64,000 nt of DNA from Hexactinellida sp. DTS-2022 (GCA_028753945.1 JAPNXP010000014.1:3968001-4032000); one strand, 5' to 3'. Shown: positions 1 through 12,161, counted from the first letter of the stretch. The notes: generated by a model from the sequence alone, not told the origin. A program made the numbers and translations.

Positions 1-268
1 TATAAAGTATATTAGTAGATAATTAAAAATGTTAACTCACTTGATTCCACAGATAATTTACCTACATACTAGTCGTCAGTCTTTTGCATCGTAGATCGTA
101 GATAACAGCTCGTCTTTCGCCACTGGGGATATGCCGTTGCAGGTCACGTTTCCATATTCTGGGCTCGGGATGATTGGGATTGCGTTGCCTGAATAACCTC
201 GAGCAGAGGTCCCCACAAAGTTCGATGTACCTTGCCTTTGAGCGCTTTCGATAGAGTGTTGTGAGCTG

Positions 269-955
269 TTATTCAATCGTTTGGACATCATCTGAAATAG
301 TTCCATAAGTCTTGTAATTCGTGATCAGCATTGATACGACAGGTTGATAGTGGTCGAAGTAGTTTTGGATATAAAGGATGGCTGTAGGGTTATCTGTGGC
401 TCTGTGCAAACTCCAACGCACCTCGCGAATTACTGATTCTTTGGTTGTGTAGCAGTTATTGGCAATGTAGACATCGGCATCAAGAATAGCAGAAGCAGCA
501 TAAATTTCCACATCTGTTCCCAAAATGGATTCACGATTCATAAGTCTTTGTGTGCTAAGGTATTCACACGGTGTCGTTCGTTTGGTTTTAAAATACCATT
601 CTAGTTTCCTTGTTCCTTCACTGGCGATAAAGCGAGAGATGATGGAACGAAGATGTAGGTGGCTGTTTTCACTCCCAGTAATTAATTTGGATATGCATCG
701 AAATAGACAATTACCATCTCCTTCGATATGTTCCGCTTCGCAAGGTTCAAAATCGCTAAGTAACTTCCCAACGCTATTAAATGGTTGTCTACAAACTGAT
801 TCAAATGATATCCCCAACATATCGCATTTACTTCGCTGCCAATTTTCATCTATCACTGTGATCCTTGGGTCCATCGGTGTGTCGTAGGGATTACGAAGCG
901 GAACTGCGTCGTGAAATGATTCCCATAGCATTGTGTTTAGATACTGCATTCCCTA
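269..955 (-). pseudogene. OTU-domain exon of the integrase element
   Basis: This is the longest open block of the 0-3.9 kb element. The OTU protease signature EGDGNCLFRCISKL (Asp and catalytic Cys) is followed much later by the catalytic His in YFDHYQPV. OTU proteases remove ubiquitin or related modifiers; their role in transposons is unknown. The frame starts after an AG acceptor near 956 and stops at 269. An overlapping second frame (306-76) contains a Ser/Asn-rich tail that could be the true continuation after a frameshift or a further splice. The catalytic residues are present, so this block may have been under selection recently. Confidence 0.75.
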
Positions 956-1559
956 AAATATTAATTTGTTTACAATTTAATAAATATGTATAAGAATTAT
1001 TTTAATGTCACAACTTGCTTTGATATACTAAACAAACATACTAATTTAAATTGAATAGGGTTATATGAGTGTATTGTTAGATTATTTTAACTTACCACGA
1101 AATACAGTACTTTGTGGGTGTATCTAGCACGTTGGGTATCTGTATAGCTGGGGTAGAGATCTGTTGTCCATCCGAGTATAATCTCCATAATATCTCTCTT
1201 CTACAATAAATGGGTAAAATGATAATTTGTAGTTATCGTATGAATCATTGTTAATTAACTTACAACTTCCTCTTCTTTTCCACCATCCAAATACTCGAAT
1301 AACATCGTGTTGGGAGTGTAGTTGTGCGCTTTGTATAGCAAGTGGTCCAGCTCTTCATGTAGAGGAGTCATGAAGGTCTGCCCACGATATTCTGCATTAG
1401 GATTTCCTACAAATGACAACATTGTAAGAAAAATATTACGGAATGTTACAAATATTCTGGATTGACGTCAAGTGAAGGTGTAAAGCGAAAATAACAATGA
1501 GTGTCAATAAAGATTACACTCAATGAATTATACTAAAGATGTGAAAACGGGAAGCTTAC

Positions 1560-1972
1560 TTTTAAGTTATTAAGGTGTTGAAATATAGATTCCGTAGAAA
1601 ATCCGAAGAGATTCTGGTACATCTAAAAAAGGAATATTTTACTATTAACACTATTTTATCTTTTAAATAACAACTCAATCACAATGAATTTACCTGTGAG
1701 GTGTTGATTCCGATGCTAGTATCGAGGCTTACTTTCTTCTTAGTATTATTGGGACTTGAGGATCTTTCGAAGTAAGGTCTTGTGATATGGATTGGAATCT
1801 TTTTGTCCTTCTTTGTTCCTAATTCTGTTTGAGAAACATGGCTTTCTGTGGCTTTCGACACCGTGTAAGGCCCGAGATGTTTAGTTTGCTTCTTTTTTTT
1901 GGGCATGTTGGTATAGATGATCTTATCATCCTTCTTTAGAGGTGTACTAATTACAGAGAGAATAATTATGAA
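1560..1972 (-). pseudogene. Integrase C-terminal GPY block and small downstream exon
   Basis: The block at about 1950-1690 reads DDKIIYTNMPKKKKQ, LGPYTVSKATE and KIPIHITRPYF, the GPY/F-type integrase C-terminus. It ends at CAG|GTAAAT. A short exon (1624-1560) follows with acceptor TTTTTTAG and donor GTAAGC. More exon-like blocks at about 1409-1261 (EYRGQTFMTPLHEELDHLLY) and 1205-1095 (DIMEIILGWTTDLYPSYTD) link it to the OTU block. The basic KKKK run could be a nuclear localisation signal. Confidence 0.6.
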
Positions 1973-3246
1973 AATAATTATAATCGAAGGAAGGAATCGA
2001 ACATTAGTAACAAGATAGGCTGTGTGTTATGTATGAATTAAATACGTATCGTCATCAGTTCAACTAACCGACTAGTGTTAACTTTCTTATCATATTGTAT
2101 CTTCTGCTTGAGTTGTTCAAAACTGATGCAGTCCATAGCTGATTGCTGTGTAGAAGTTCGAGATTCATCGATGTTGCTAACTGCTTCGAGGGGATTATCA
2201 GGAGGTGGGGAAAATATGTCGTTTATACCTTCGGTATCATCTAGTGGATCTGTGAGTTCTCAGAAAATCGATTCTTCCAAATCAAAGTCTTCCTCATCGT
2301 TGGTATGCAGGTCGTTAATGGTGGACAAGAGATCTTGATGCCGGGACTCTCTTCCCCACATAACCTTGAATGGAGTTTGTCGGAGGGATCTTTTTATACA
2401 GGAGTTCATTGCAAGCACAGCCTGTTTGAGCAGTTTGGACCAATGATCCCCTATCTGGCTTCCATTTTAATAAGTTTTCTAAATGGATAATTCGTAAATG
2501 GGTCTTAAAATTATATTACAAAATACTAACTGTTTCAGAATCTTGTTGTGCGCTTCGACTAAGCCGTTAGCCATCGGGTGGTAAGCACGAGTGCTACGAT
2601 TGTCGATACCCAATTTCTGGTTGAATTCCTTAAATATCTGTTAAATACAATAAATAAAAATACAATAAATAAATACAAATAACAATACATACTATAATGT
2701 TAGTGTGTAAAATTAGATAATTATGATAATTATATAAGTTATTTAATTTTAATTAATTAATTAATACTAATCTAACAAACAGTATTACATTATACTACTC
2801 ACATTGCTTGTGAACTCTTTGCCCTGGTCGTGCTGGATAATATCAGGTAATCCCATATCGAGATAAATGTCCTTCAGATTCTGAATAACTTCTTGTGAAG
2901 TCTTAGTCTTGATAGGGCGTACTGCAACATATTTGCTCAGGTAGCATACAGTGACTAGAATGTGTTTATAGCCGTCTTCACTCTCAGGGAGGTCGCATAT
3001 AAGGTCCATTCCTATATGTCTCCACGTTTTAGAAGGAGGTGGTATTGGTTGGAGTTTCTTTTGCGGTTGAGGTGGCAAGGCCGCTGTCATCTGACATATA
3101 TGGCAAGTCTTTACCTTGATAATATAAGAAAGCCATTACTATTGTATGATTTAATATGTACTACTATGTTACAAAGCTAAGTGAATAGTTTCTAATCATT
3201 ATGAATTGGGATTATTTTCCACTGAGATACAGCCACATATTCTTAT

Positions 3247-3320
3247 GTGCCACTTGTCCCATAAGTAGCACGTGACATAGACACAGATGCCACTTCATGG
3301 ATAATTATTGGATAAACATG
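3247..3320. repeat. Dispersed repeat containing GTGCCACTTGTCCCA
   Basis: This segment matches 40093-40170. Both carry TGTGCCACTTGTCCCA, AAGT.GCACGTGACA and ATGCCACTT at the same spacing. It contains a short inverted pair (GTGCCACTT / AAGTRGCAC). The family is not recognised. Confidence 0.6.
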
Positions 3321-4027
3321 ACTTAAAATCATAATGTTATGATATTTATAATTATACTACAAGATTAAGTCATTTGAGAGTAGTTTAATTAATCCAGCAG
3401 AATCTATTACGCAAACGAGAAGTATATTGTAATTCAGCAATAAAAATTCAGTTCTTCAGATAGTTTTCGTGGGTTAGTATACATTTAGTTAAAATGCATC
3501 ATAACATTTAAAATAATTCAAAATTAAATAGCCCATTTGAATAATAAAAATAATAATGGTTCAAATGAAACGAGTTAGGTAGGAAATTTTTATAAAGTAT
3601 GAACAAATACAGAAGTGGTCCGAACAAAGATGGACTATCCTTTATAATAATGTCACTGTAATTGGCAAGTGGTCCGGCCATGACCGAACCACGTGGTACC
3701 TAGGAAAGTATGCCGAATAATTAAACTCACATATTCTTTAACGTCTTGGGAAACGCCTGCCCATATGTATCTTTGCTGAACTGAATGTAGGGTCGTATTT
3801 ATTCCGGGATGACCGACTTAGTCATGGAACTTCTCATAGATGCTGTCCAACTCAGACTGAATGGAACTGCCAAATCTGTCTCTGTGCCTTCCAGTTTACT
3901 CTCTAAAGGGAGAATTCAATTAAACCATGGGATATTTTAAAATGGTCTAGGGGAATAAGGAAGTCAATATTACCTTGAAAAGTCTGTTGGTATCTCCAAT
4001 AAAATAGGAAGACAATCTTAAAGGATT

Positions 4028-4103
4028 TTGGAGGATTTGATTGTTTGTTTGTTGTAAATGAATAAAGGATTTGATTGTTTGTTTGTTGTAAATGAATAAG
4101 ACA
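4028..4103. repeat. Two direct copies of a ~36-bp unit
   Basis: AGGATTTGATTGTTTGTTTG followed by TTGTAAATGAATAA occurs twice in a row with no visible change. This is a recent small tandem duplication. Confidence 0.85.
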
Positions 4104-4198
4104 ATTAATGTAGATATTAATTTCTTATATAGTTAATTAATTTGATAATAGTAGAGAGTTTATGTATATTATGATGTCAAAATCATAGTATACGTATT

Positions 4199-4470
4199 CT
4201 TAAATTCATAATAAAAAGTAAAAATATGGCAAAGATTACTTTTAGTAGTGTCTCAAAATATCACTGTATAAATTCTAATAGCACATCCATGGTTTGCTAA
4301 TACAATGTCTCAAAATCTCACGCGTCTCATTCTTGAATTAAATTCATAATAAAAAGTATAAATAAGCCAAAAATTCCTTTTATAGTGTCTCAAAATATCA
4401 CTGTATAATTTCTCATAGCACATCCATGGTTTGCTAATACAATGTCTCAGAATCTCACGCGTCTCAAAAT
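4199..4470. repeat. Tandem duplication, ~135-bp unit
   Basis: Two adjacent copies share TTAAATTCATAATAAAAAGT, GTGTCTCAAAATATCACTGT, GCACATCCATGGTTTGCTAA and CTCACGCGTCTCA in the same order, with a few substitutions. No function is visible. Confidence 0.85.
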
Positions 4471-4539
4471 ATCATGCAACAGACCTAAATACGAACACAA
4501 TTCCTAATTTACTAAGTATTAAGTAACACTACTTTATTT

Positions 4540-6351
4540 TAGATGTGATTTGAGGAACATCAACATCTCAAATCTTTCGTCAGACAGATTGCCCTTATCT
4601 GGACGAAATTTTCCCCACCAATACTAAAAAGTCGTTCCACAGGTGCAGAGGATGCAGGAATTGCTAAATATTTATTCGCTAATTCTGCAAGGTTTGGGTA
4701 GGTGCTTTCATTCTTTCCAAAAGGATAATGGGTCAGAATCATCAGGAATAGTGTGCTCAGGGTTTTATCCAGGCGTATTGGGCGCTCCTAAAGGAGCGTA
4801 ATTTGGATGAATTTTAATCTAGGCGTACAAAAATCGTGTCTAGGTGTACAATATCGAGAGATGCTCCCATAGACTTAATACAAAATGTGCAAACTAGGCG
4901 TACAAAATGAAAAATGAACGAGCTCAAACTAAATCTAGGCTCGCAGAAATTTTTGTCTGGATGAAAGCCTGAGTGTGCTTGATAAGATAGTCTTCTAGTT
5001 CAGATTTATTAGTGCCAAGAAAAGTTGTGTGCTCTTCATCGGACTCCATAAATGAAAATAGTGAACTACTATTTGGTTCTCTGGATTCAGTAATGTTTTC
5101 TAAATGTTTAAATCGTTTGTGACGGTAGTATTGTTGCATCAATAGAAATAATCTTAGACAAGAGTACACCTCTTTGATAACTTCGTTCACTTTCAAACTT
5201 TTATCACTTTAGTGTAAATCGAGGATCTAAGGTACATCTCACACTCATACACGGAAAGTCCACGTTCGAGTGAATCAGCAAGAGATATAACGAGACAATT
5301 GGATAATTTTGTGCATAAAAAGTGTAATTTTATGCGCAAACCTCGAATGCATTGAATAACTAAACTAGAGGAAACCTTGTTTTCAATTTGGGCGATATTA
5401 GTTGCCTCCTCAAACCGAGATTAAATCTTTCAAAGAGTTTAGTTTATAAGAGGCTAACTTTGTTGTGTCAAGGGATTCGAGTTAGTCTTTATCTACTTCT
5501 AGGATGGATTTAACCATGATTAGCTGTGAGTTCCAGCGAGTAGGCACACTAGACTCACCTTCGAGTATTTCTGCAGCAACAGTTGATTTATGAACAAATT
5601 ATACAATCGTCAATACCTTGGATACAACTTTGGTAAACACACCGGCATTGTTTAGGCCATCCTTTACTACAAGTTGCAGATGATGTGCAAAACATGAGCT
5701 ACGAGTTGGATCAAGTAGATCAAGTACACCATCTTCATAATCAAAATATGTTCGCTATAATCATCATTATCATCCTCACTTTCACTAATATCTGATTCTT
5801 GGTAGGTATTTATGTATCCAGGAAGACTAAACGCCTTTGCCATATTCGATTCGTTGTCGGTTATGATTAATGAAATTTTATTGCTGATTTAGTAAGAAAC
5901 TACTATATCTTGGATACTTCATATATATATATTACATCCCGTATGTCTTCTTGAAATCGATGGCATGCCACCATTACAGAGTTCATTCTCCAATTCAGAA
6001 TATAATGTCCAGTTATACCAATGTAGAGCCTCATTTGCCTATTAGACCAAAGTTCAGTATTTAGAAGCTATGAAGCTTTTCAAATTCTCATGTGAAGTTT
6101 TCTCGCATTTTAATATATTTCTCTCTTTTTATTTTATTGGCGAGATGTTCACGAGTGGGTAATTGGTATTTAGGGTCTAACTTCAAAATAAAAGAACGAA
6201 ATCTTGGGCTCTCTACGATAGAAATTGGAATCTGGTCTCCTGCAATAAAGTTTACCAATGCATAATTGATAACAAGCTGGCGTGTATCTTGTGAGGAATA
6301 TTTCTTACTCGAAGCAGAGAAAATATTAAGTTTCGGTTGGGTTTCACTCAC
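4540..6351 (-). pseudogene. Broken hAT transposase
   Basis: Minus-strand pieces of one hAT transposase lie in order. The N-terminal part at 6351-6088 (LVNFIAGDQIPISIVESPRF, DPKYQLPTREHLANKI) is followed near 6060-5880 by LYIGITGHYILNW and NSVMVACHRFQ, around the first catalytic region. A piece at 5196-4924 comes next. The hATC dimerisation region at 4742-4560 reads LAELANKYLAIPASSAPVER and LFSIGG. Frameshifts and stops separate the pieces, and a 214-bp MITE (4758-4971) interrupts the C-terminal third. Dead relic. Confidence 0.8.
4758..4971. mobile_element. hAT-type MITE inside the hAT transposase relic
   Basis: Ends CAGGGTTTTATCCAGG and, reverse-complemented, CAGGCTTTCATCCAGA (13 of 16 match). 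It is flanked by a perfect 8-bp duplication AGTGTGCT (4750-4757, 4972-4979). No ORF; it contains repeated CTAGGCGTACAAAA motifs. Confidence 0.85.
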
Positions 6352-6882
6352 TGGTACTTTGTGATCCTTAAATTCCTGGTACTAAACAAAGTGATTAAGC
6401 TTAATACGTTTGATGAAATTCGATGTAGATCTCATGCAACCAGAAATCTATTTATGACAATACCTGACTTTGCTCTGAAATTACCAACTAAATCATCTGA
6501 TAATTCAAAATTCTCCAAAATATGGGGGGTACTCTACTTGCCATTCTGGAAATATCAGTTGTATGAAGATAAAGTAAATGACAAAATGAACTTTACAAAT
6601 TACATTATATTAGTCGTCAGATACAGATTAATTATTGTTAAGTATTTCACTCCTTTGATATGCGTATAAATAACAATGACTTCTACATCTTCATGTGGCA
6701 AATATAAATGATGTGTGTTGGAATATATTGAGTGATAAAAAAGTAACGAGTAACAAGCAAGTACAAGTACAAGGGAATAATGGTGAACTTACTTAATTAA
6801 GTGGAAATTCAAGTACTAAAAAATGTTCTTAATTAAAGAAGTAATTAAGTAAATTGTACTTGAACCCCACCCTGGTAACGCC
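6352..6882. other. No gene seen
   Basis: AT-rich flank of the hAT relic. An open frame at 6337-6669 looks like the reverse-strand shadow and read-through of the transposase relic and has no recognisable motif. Confidence 0.4.
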
Positions 6883-7642
6883 CAGTGTTTGCAAGCGCTG
6901 GTTCTATTCAAACCCCGCTGCGCTGCGCTGCGCTTCTAATTTTTGGGTGCCCGCTGCGCTGCGCTGCGTTGTTAATTTTTTTGGATCCCCGCTGCGCTGC
7001 GCTCCAATTTCATATTAGGTTATCATATCATATATAGTATATATATATCATATTAGGACTACTGTGCTAGCGCCGCAAAGTAAAAATTTTTCCCTAACTA
7101 ATATACTTCTTGTGTCTATAGTCATAATCATGTAAATTTGTATAACTATCAATAACTCTAGTTAATATAAATAATTTATTACGAATTCATTAGTGTTAGT
7201 AGCCTACTTTCGTAAACTTTGAACGTACATACTATTCCTTCTGCCTTCCACCAGTATTTCGTATTAAAATTAAATAGTCTTTAGTTAAACATGTTTTCAT
7301 TTGGTTTCTCTTATTATGTAATAATCAAGCAAAGACAACTATCTAATTAAAAATTACGTAGTTACGAAATAGATATGAATATATTACTTTTATTTACTGA
7401 GTGCAACATTAAAACTATTGAAGGATTTTTGGATATTCTCATTAATTGCTGAATTAAATAATTGATAGGTATTTGCCCCTCGTGTTTTAAAGAACTGTTT
7501 AAGGGCATAAATCCTGAAATGCGTTCGCTGGAAATCAAGATAGCGCTCGCTGCGCTTCGCTGGAAGTCAATGTAGCGCTCCGCTTAACGCACTGCAGCGC
7601 AGCGAATTTGCGCTGCGCTGGACACAGCGCATGCAAACACTG
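6883..7642. mobile_element. Non-autonomous hAT with GCGCTGC-rich ends
   Basis: Ends CAGTGTTTGCAAGCGCTG and, reverse-complemented, CAGTGTTTGCATGCGCTG. Perfect 8-bp duplication GTAACGCC at 6875-6882 and 7643-7650. The subterminal regions are packed with CGCTGCGCTG repeats, likely transposase binding sites. The core is AT-rich without a gene. Confidence 0.92.
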
Positions 7643-7650
7643 GTAACGCC

Positions 7651-8190
7651 ACCCCGCGGCCCCCCTGTTTGCGCCACTGACTGCACCTACAATTCTCTCT
7701 CTCTTAACATCTGATAACAACTTAACCAGTTTGATAAAAATCTCATTTTTAAATATAATCAAAGTTAATTTAAATAATTTTAATTGATACATAGAAATAA
7801 TTTTAATTGGTATATAGAAAGATAATAATTTTAATTGATATATAGAAAGATAATAATTTTAATTGATATATAGAAAGAACATCCTTAGGAGAATACAACC
7901 TCTATATTTTCAATAACTAATTCGATTATTAAAGTCACTGAACCAGAATGCAAATTCGATATAACTTACAAACAAAAGCGAAATTGAGAAATCGGGCTTC
8001 GAGGTGATCATCTCCAGGAAATTCTATATCTCCTGTCGAACGGCCGACCGGAAGTCCGACAGAGGTAAATTTAGAACTGTGCACTTTTAGTATAAAACTA
8101 TAGTAGGACCTACTATAACCTTTTTTACTAGAAGAAGCACACTAAATATCTAGATGAATAATAATAACTATTGAATCTAATTTAAATATG
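7651..8190. repeat. Tandem AT-rich repeat and unassigned sequence
   Basis: Between about 7742 and 7880 a unit of roughly 36 bp, AATTTTAATTGATATATAGA plus AAGATAAT, is repeated about four times. The remainder holds nothing recognisable. Confidence 0.7.
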
Positions 8191-8415
8191 TATATGGTGC
8201 AGGCGAAACGCTTTTCGCCTGAAAAACTAAGCGAAACGCGTTTCGCATAGGCCATGAGCGTTTCCATTTTTATATAATCTTCATGGGTGTATTTATTAGT
8301 ATTGAAATCACTATATGCTATTTATCGTTGATGTGGTAGTTAGAGGCTATTATTAAATAGTTAATTAAGATCATCCAAGCTCTTACTTTTCATTCATACA
8401 CGTATTTAATTATTA

Positions 8416-8605
8416 CAGTCAACTCCGCATTAATTAATTGGGACATCGGGTAATCGGTTTAATCGCTTAATCGGGTCAAAATTTCACAGGATTTATGGGA
8501 CAAAATTACAGTTTGGCTTACAATATTTTCGGTTAATCGGTTTCTCCGCTTAATCGGGTCAAAACAACCTGGTCCCGATGTGACCTGATTAAGCGAAGTT
8601 GACTG
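8416..8605. mobile_element. pogo-like MITE
   Basis: Ends CAGTCAACTCCGC and, reverse-complemented, CAGTCAACTTCGC. Internal TTAATCGG and TAATCGGGTCAAAA motifs repeat. TA precedes the left end; the right flank reads TCTA. Comparison with the other palindrome arm, which lacks it, shows this segment is an insertion. Confidence 0.7.
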
Positions 8606-8625
8606 TCTATTTATATGAATTAACT

Positions 8626-8690
8626 TAACTTTGTTATAACATTTTATTATTTTAATTCATTATTAGGATCAATACAATTTACACAAATTC
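8626..8690. repeat. 65-bp direct repeat, copy 1
   Basis: Identical to 9401-9465 as far as can be read. The two copies directly abut the ends of the 710-bp element at 8691-9400. Confidence 0.92.
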
Positions 8691-9400
8691 AGGCCCTTCA
8701 GCCCTACTGAACCCTGAAATCCCCCAATTTTTCGAAAAATCGAGGTTTTTCCTGAATGTTGCATAGAATATATGGGTAAATGCTTCTGCAAAGTTTGAGC
8801 AAATTCTATTCGATAAAAAACAAATTATGGGCAGCCAAAGTTTACATAATGAAGAAATCTCATTAGAAAAATCCCGGGGATCAGCAAAACCTGACCCCAA
8901 TTCATAAAATTTGCTAAGAACTGTGTCTATAGTAGAGCTATGAACTTTAGTGTAATCAATAGATAAATGTATTAGGTAGGGAGCAATGGAGAGTTATTTC
9001 CAAAAATAAAACATAAACTTGTGTAACACTAATAAAATAGGCACATCATAAATGTTTGATAACCAAATTATCGAAAATTCAGAAGGGATGACGTGTTATA
9101 AAAGAAGTTATAAGCATTTTTGTGAATCTGGCTTCATAGCTCCCTACCTGGATACTTTATACAATTGATCAATAGGCATATTGACTTAATATATAACCAT
9201 AGCAGAATAATCGCAAAGTAACCTGTATAAATAACTATATGGATATTTGTATTGATTCCATATAGTGCTATTTTTGTAATTGATGCTATGGGAAAGGTAT
9301 GCATTCGCAAGTTGAGGTGAGAATATTCATAGATTCATTATACGATGTAGTCATAGAATAACACTTAAAAACGAGTTTGCTCAGTAGGGCTGGAGAGCCT
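8691..9400. mobile_element. 710-bp element with 20-bp TIRs and 65-bp flanking duplication
   Basis: Ends AGGCCCTTCAGCCCTACTGA and, reverse-complemented, AGGCTCTCCAGCCCTACTGA (18 of 20 match). It is flanked on both sides by the same 65 bp. No gene is visible inside (an open frame at 8679-8900 has no motif). Confidence 0.75.
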
Positions 9401-9465
9401 TAACTTTGTTATAACATTTTATTATTTTAATTCATTATTAGGATCAATACAATTTACACAAATTC
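9401..9465. repeat. 65-bp direct repeat, copy 2
   Basis: Second exact copy of 8626-8690. A diverged inverted relative lies in the right palindrome arm near 11961-12000. Confidence 0.92.
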
Positions 9466-10490
9466 TACTACTGAGTAACGAATTTTTATATCTAAGTGAC
9501 CGATTTTGTGATTATTATCTGATGTCACTTATGTAGCATTACTATTACATACTGACAACTAATTTTTAATATGAATGTTAACTAAAAATACATAATTGAC
9601 AATTTAAAGTCAACATGAAACCATTTGATATTGAAGCCAGTTATAGAATTTCCGTAACCATGGTTAAAACTCCGTCATTACCCTTTATAGAACAATAGTA
9701 ATTTTACCGGGATGTGACTACGTATGTGTAGAACCGGTTATTTCCGTAGTTTTATCCCAGTAACCATGATTTAACCGTATCTGAACATTGTTATAAGTAT
9801 GTTAGGTTCTGGTAATAAACAAGGTTAGTTCCTGTGTCGGAGTTCCAGCGGTCCCCCAGACATGTGGCTATAGGGTTAGATCTCCCCCTTGGGTCAGATG
9901 TCCTCGGACTCCTCAACACTAGAATCCCAGAACAGTTAAATTTCACAATGCACATTACGGTACTAGTTTTATATTCTTAATTTAAGTGTTGCATATTTTC
10001 CCAATACTATACATTTCTATCACTTTAGTTTAGTAACTATGTTTCCTCCATCAAAAATGCCACGTGATATGGGCTTAAACTTAAAGAGATGGCATGGAAT
10101 GATGCTAGTGAAATAGATTTCTAAGTAATACATGTAGTTATATTATAGTAGCGATTCTATAGTTTGCAACATGAATCTGTGTCAGCTGTCAGGATATGGG
10201 ATAATTGCTGTCGGGAGGACATCTGGGCCTAGGGTGAATAGTCCGAGTGGGGAAAAGAAATTCGTATCGGATTTATGGCGAATTCCGGATTATAGGGAGT
10301 CTATTAAGCAGTTTGTATTTTATCCCAGTTACAATCGTTATAATTGGATCTACCCTTAGTTATATGCAAGTTAGTTCTGGTTATAACAACCATGGTAATA
10401 ATGGTGCCAGTGGTCCCCCCAAATAATATCTCCCGGACCTATTGCACTAGGGCCAGCTGTCCCCCCTAAGTGTCAGGTGTTCCCCAGCTG
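9466..10490. other. No gene seen
   Basis: Core of the palindromic element. Loosely repeated motifs such as TTAGTTCTGGTTATA and runs of GGTCCCCC occur near 9800-9900 and 10370-10460, suggesting another decayed repeat. No coding motif. Confidence 0.4.
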
Positions 10491-10494
10491 TAGG

Positions 10495-11611
10495 GCCCAG
10501 ATTATACCTCCCACCCGAATATACCCCTGTATAAACTAGCCTAGCCTAGCCTGGTTTATACCAGGAGGTTAAACTGGTCTAGCCCAGATTATACCCAATT
10601 GGTGGTATAATCTGGGCTAGGACAGAATAATGTTTGCACACGGATTGTTATACCATACTTGTTTATATACCGTAATGGTGGAAATATCTATGTTATTAAA
10701 ACTCGATTGTTGTTTGTGTTTGTTGTCCGCATTGTATTAAAGCGTTAGGGTAATAGAAACCGAATTTATATTGGAGATATAAACTAACTTCCAAAAGTTA
10801 GATAAGGTAAGCAAGTACAGTCAGGTTCTTTTATTTTGAACATTCAAGGAACCAAAATTGTGTTCATAATAGAGACTTCATAATAAACGAACACGACTTA
10901 ATACAAACCCTATGTAAGTTGTTGAATTGGACCCATATACATAATAAAAAGTTTTTCATATTAAAATATTGTTCACAATAAGCAGACCTGACCTAACTGT
11001 ATTATCCGCCGCAGTGACCCAGCAGAAGGGCTCTCAAAAAGAGAAACATAGAAATTATTTTGTGGTGCTATATCCGGGTCCAGATCCAAGTATATTCACA
11101 GGGGGTTGCATGTTTTGCGAGTAATACAAGAGGAATTTGGGGCTTGTCTACCAGAATTATATTAAACCTCTTATACGATACTTAAAATTAATAGTACTTT
11201 CTTGTTAATTAGCAATAAAATTAATCAACCGGTGAACAAATTAGAGAGGTATGTAGAATAGTTTTGACCGTGGTTTAGAGACTGCTGTTAGGACTAATAT
11301 ACTTTCCTGCCCCACCCCATTGATTCGCACATGTTTGTCTATCTATAAATCTGATACAAATATAAAGAGTAGCTGCAATGGATTTTACTAACTCTGAAGG
11401 GGTTTTTCTATTTATGAAACAGTCTGTGTAACTCATACAACATAATGTTATCATAGATTACACCAAATAATCTATATTTTGCACATGCTATTAAAAACGA
11501 AGAGAGGAGGAATATCCTGGGCTACCCCAGTTTAACCCCCGGGGTACAAACTAGGCTAGGCTACTTATATACCGGGTATATTCTGGTGGGGGGTATAATC
11601 TGGGCTGCTAC
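10495..11611. mobile_element. Element with ~60-bp TIRs (GCCCAGATTATACC)
   Basis: Left end GCCCAGATTATACCTCCCAC, then GAATATACCC and TAGCCTAGCCTAG. The right end reverse-complements to GCCCAGATTATACCCCCCAC, then GAATATACCC and TAGCCTAGCCTAG. No certain target duplication and no gene inside. Confidence 0.65.
10578..10621. repeat. Perfect hairpin CTAGCCCAGATTATACC
   Basis: CTAGCCCAGATTATACC and its exact reverse complement are separated by CAATTGGT. The arm is the same sequence as the terminal repeat of the surrounding element, so a second element end lies here inverted. Confidence 0.8.
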
Positions 11612-12028
11612 ACAGGGTGATGATCCACTTTGAATCATGGTTACGTTAGTTGTGTATCCAGAACACAGCTATTAGATAAGTCTCAAGTGTATCACCCATT
11701 AAATGTAATAGTGTTGACAAAGAAAATACTTGAGGAGACACCCTGCAGTAACTATTCCTACAATTAGTTTTTAACTTACAGTCACTTTAAATTTGTGCCA
11801 CCTGTGCCTAAATTGGAACATGGTAGAAATATTCAGGCCACTTTTGAAATGTCGACGGGCCCCAATTGTCCCAAACATTTTGCATAACAAGCAATTAATC
11901 AAACTTGGAAAATTAATAAGTCACATAAGATACTAATTACAAAATCGGCCACTTAGTATTAGAATTTGTGTAAATTGTATTGATCCTTAAGTATTAATGA
12001 ATTATAATAATAAAATACGAGTTTAGAG

Positions 12029-12161
12029 ATCCACCGATCATCGGCGTTTATGTTAAAAAACCTCGCTAATTTCTACCGATTGTTTTTTTATGTTTATAAA
12101 AAAAACACAATCGGTAGAAACTAGCCTGGTTATTAAATACAAACGCCGATGATCGGTGGAT
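12029..12161. mobile_element. 133-bp MITE with ATCCACCGATCATCGGCG ends
   Basis: Terminal inverted repeats of about 22 bp, perfect over ATCCACCGATCATCGGCGTT. It interrupts the right palindrome arm. TAATAAAATAC occurs on both sides a few bases further out, possibly a 9-11 bp duplication as in Mutator-type elements. Confidence 0.75.

Larger units (their letters stand above)
1..3910 (-). pseudogene. Decayed Ginger1/KRBA2-like integrase-OTU transposon gene, multi-exon
   Basis: Read on the minus strand, a chain of exon-like blocks encodes a Ty3/gypsy-type integrase followed by an OTU cysteine protease. Near 3850-3731 is an H2C2 zinc-finger half (HD, stop, VGHPGINTTL), ending at donor GTGAGT. The block 3114-2803 has CHIC, the first catalytic Asp in GMDLICDLPES, and IIQHDQGKEF with the second Asp; it also ends at GTGAGT. 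The block from 2637 has AYHPMANGLVEAHNKILK with the catalytic Glu. A further block (about 2470-2270) has MNSCIKRSLRQTPFKVMWG. A GPYTVSKATE block follows at about 1950-1690, then OTU at 949-269. An in-frame TAA in the zinc finger and a frameshift near 2260 show decay. The left end is cut by the window. Integrase plus OTU fits Ginger1 DNA transposons; a domesticated KRBA2-like gene is the alternative. Confidence 0.72.

Noticed and set aside
525..887. A 120-codon plus-strand frame
   Set aside because: Antisense shadow of the OTU block.
4020..4500. The tandem repeats as a CRISPR-like array
   Set aside because: Eukaryotic context, only two copies of each unit, no unique spacers.
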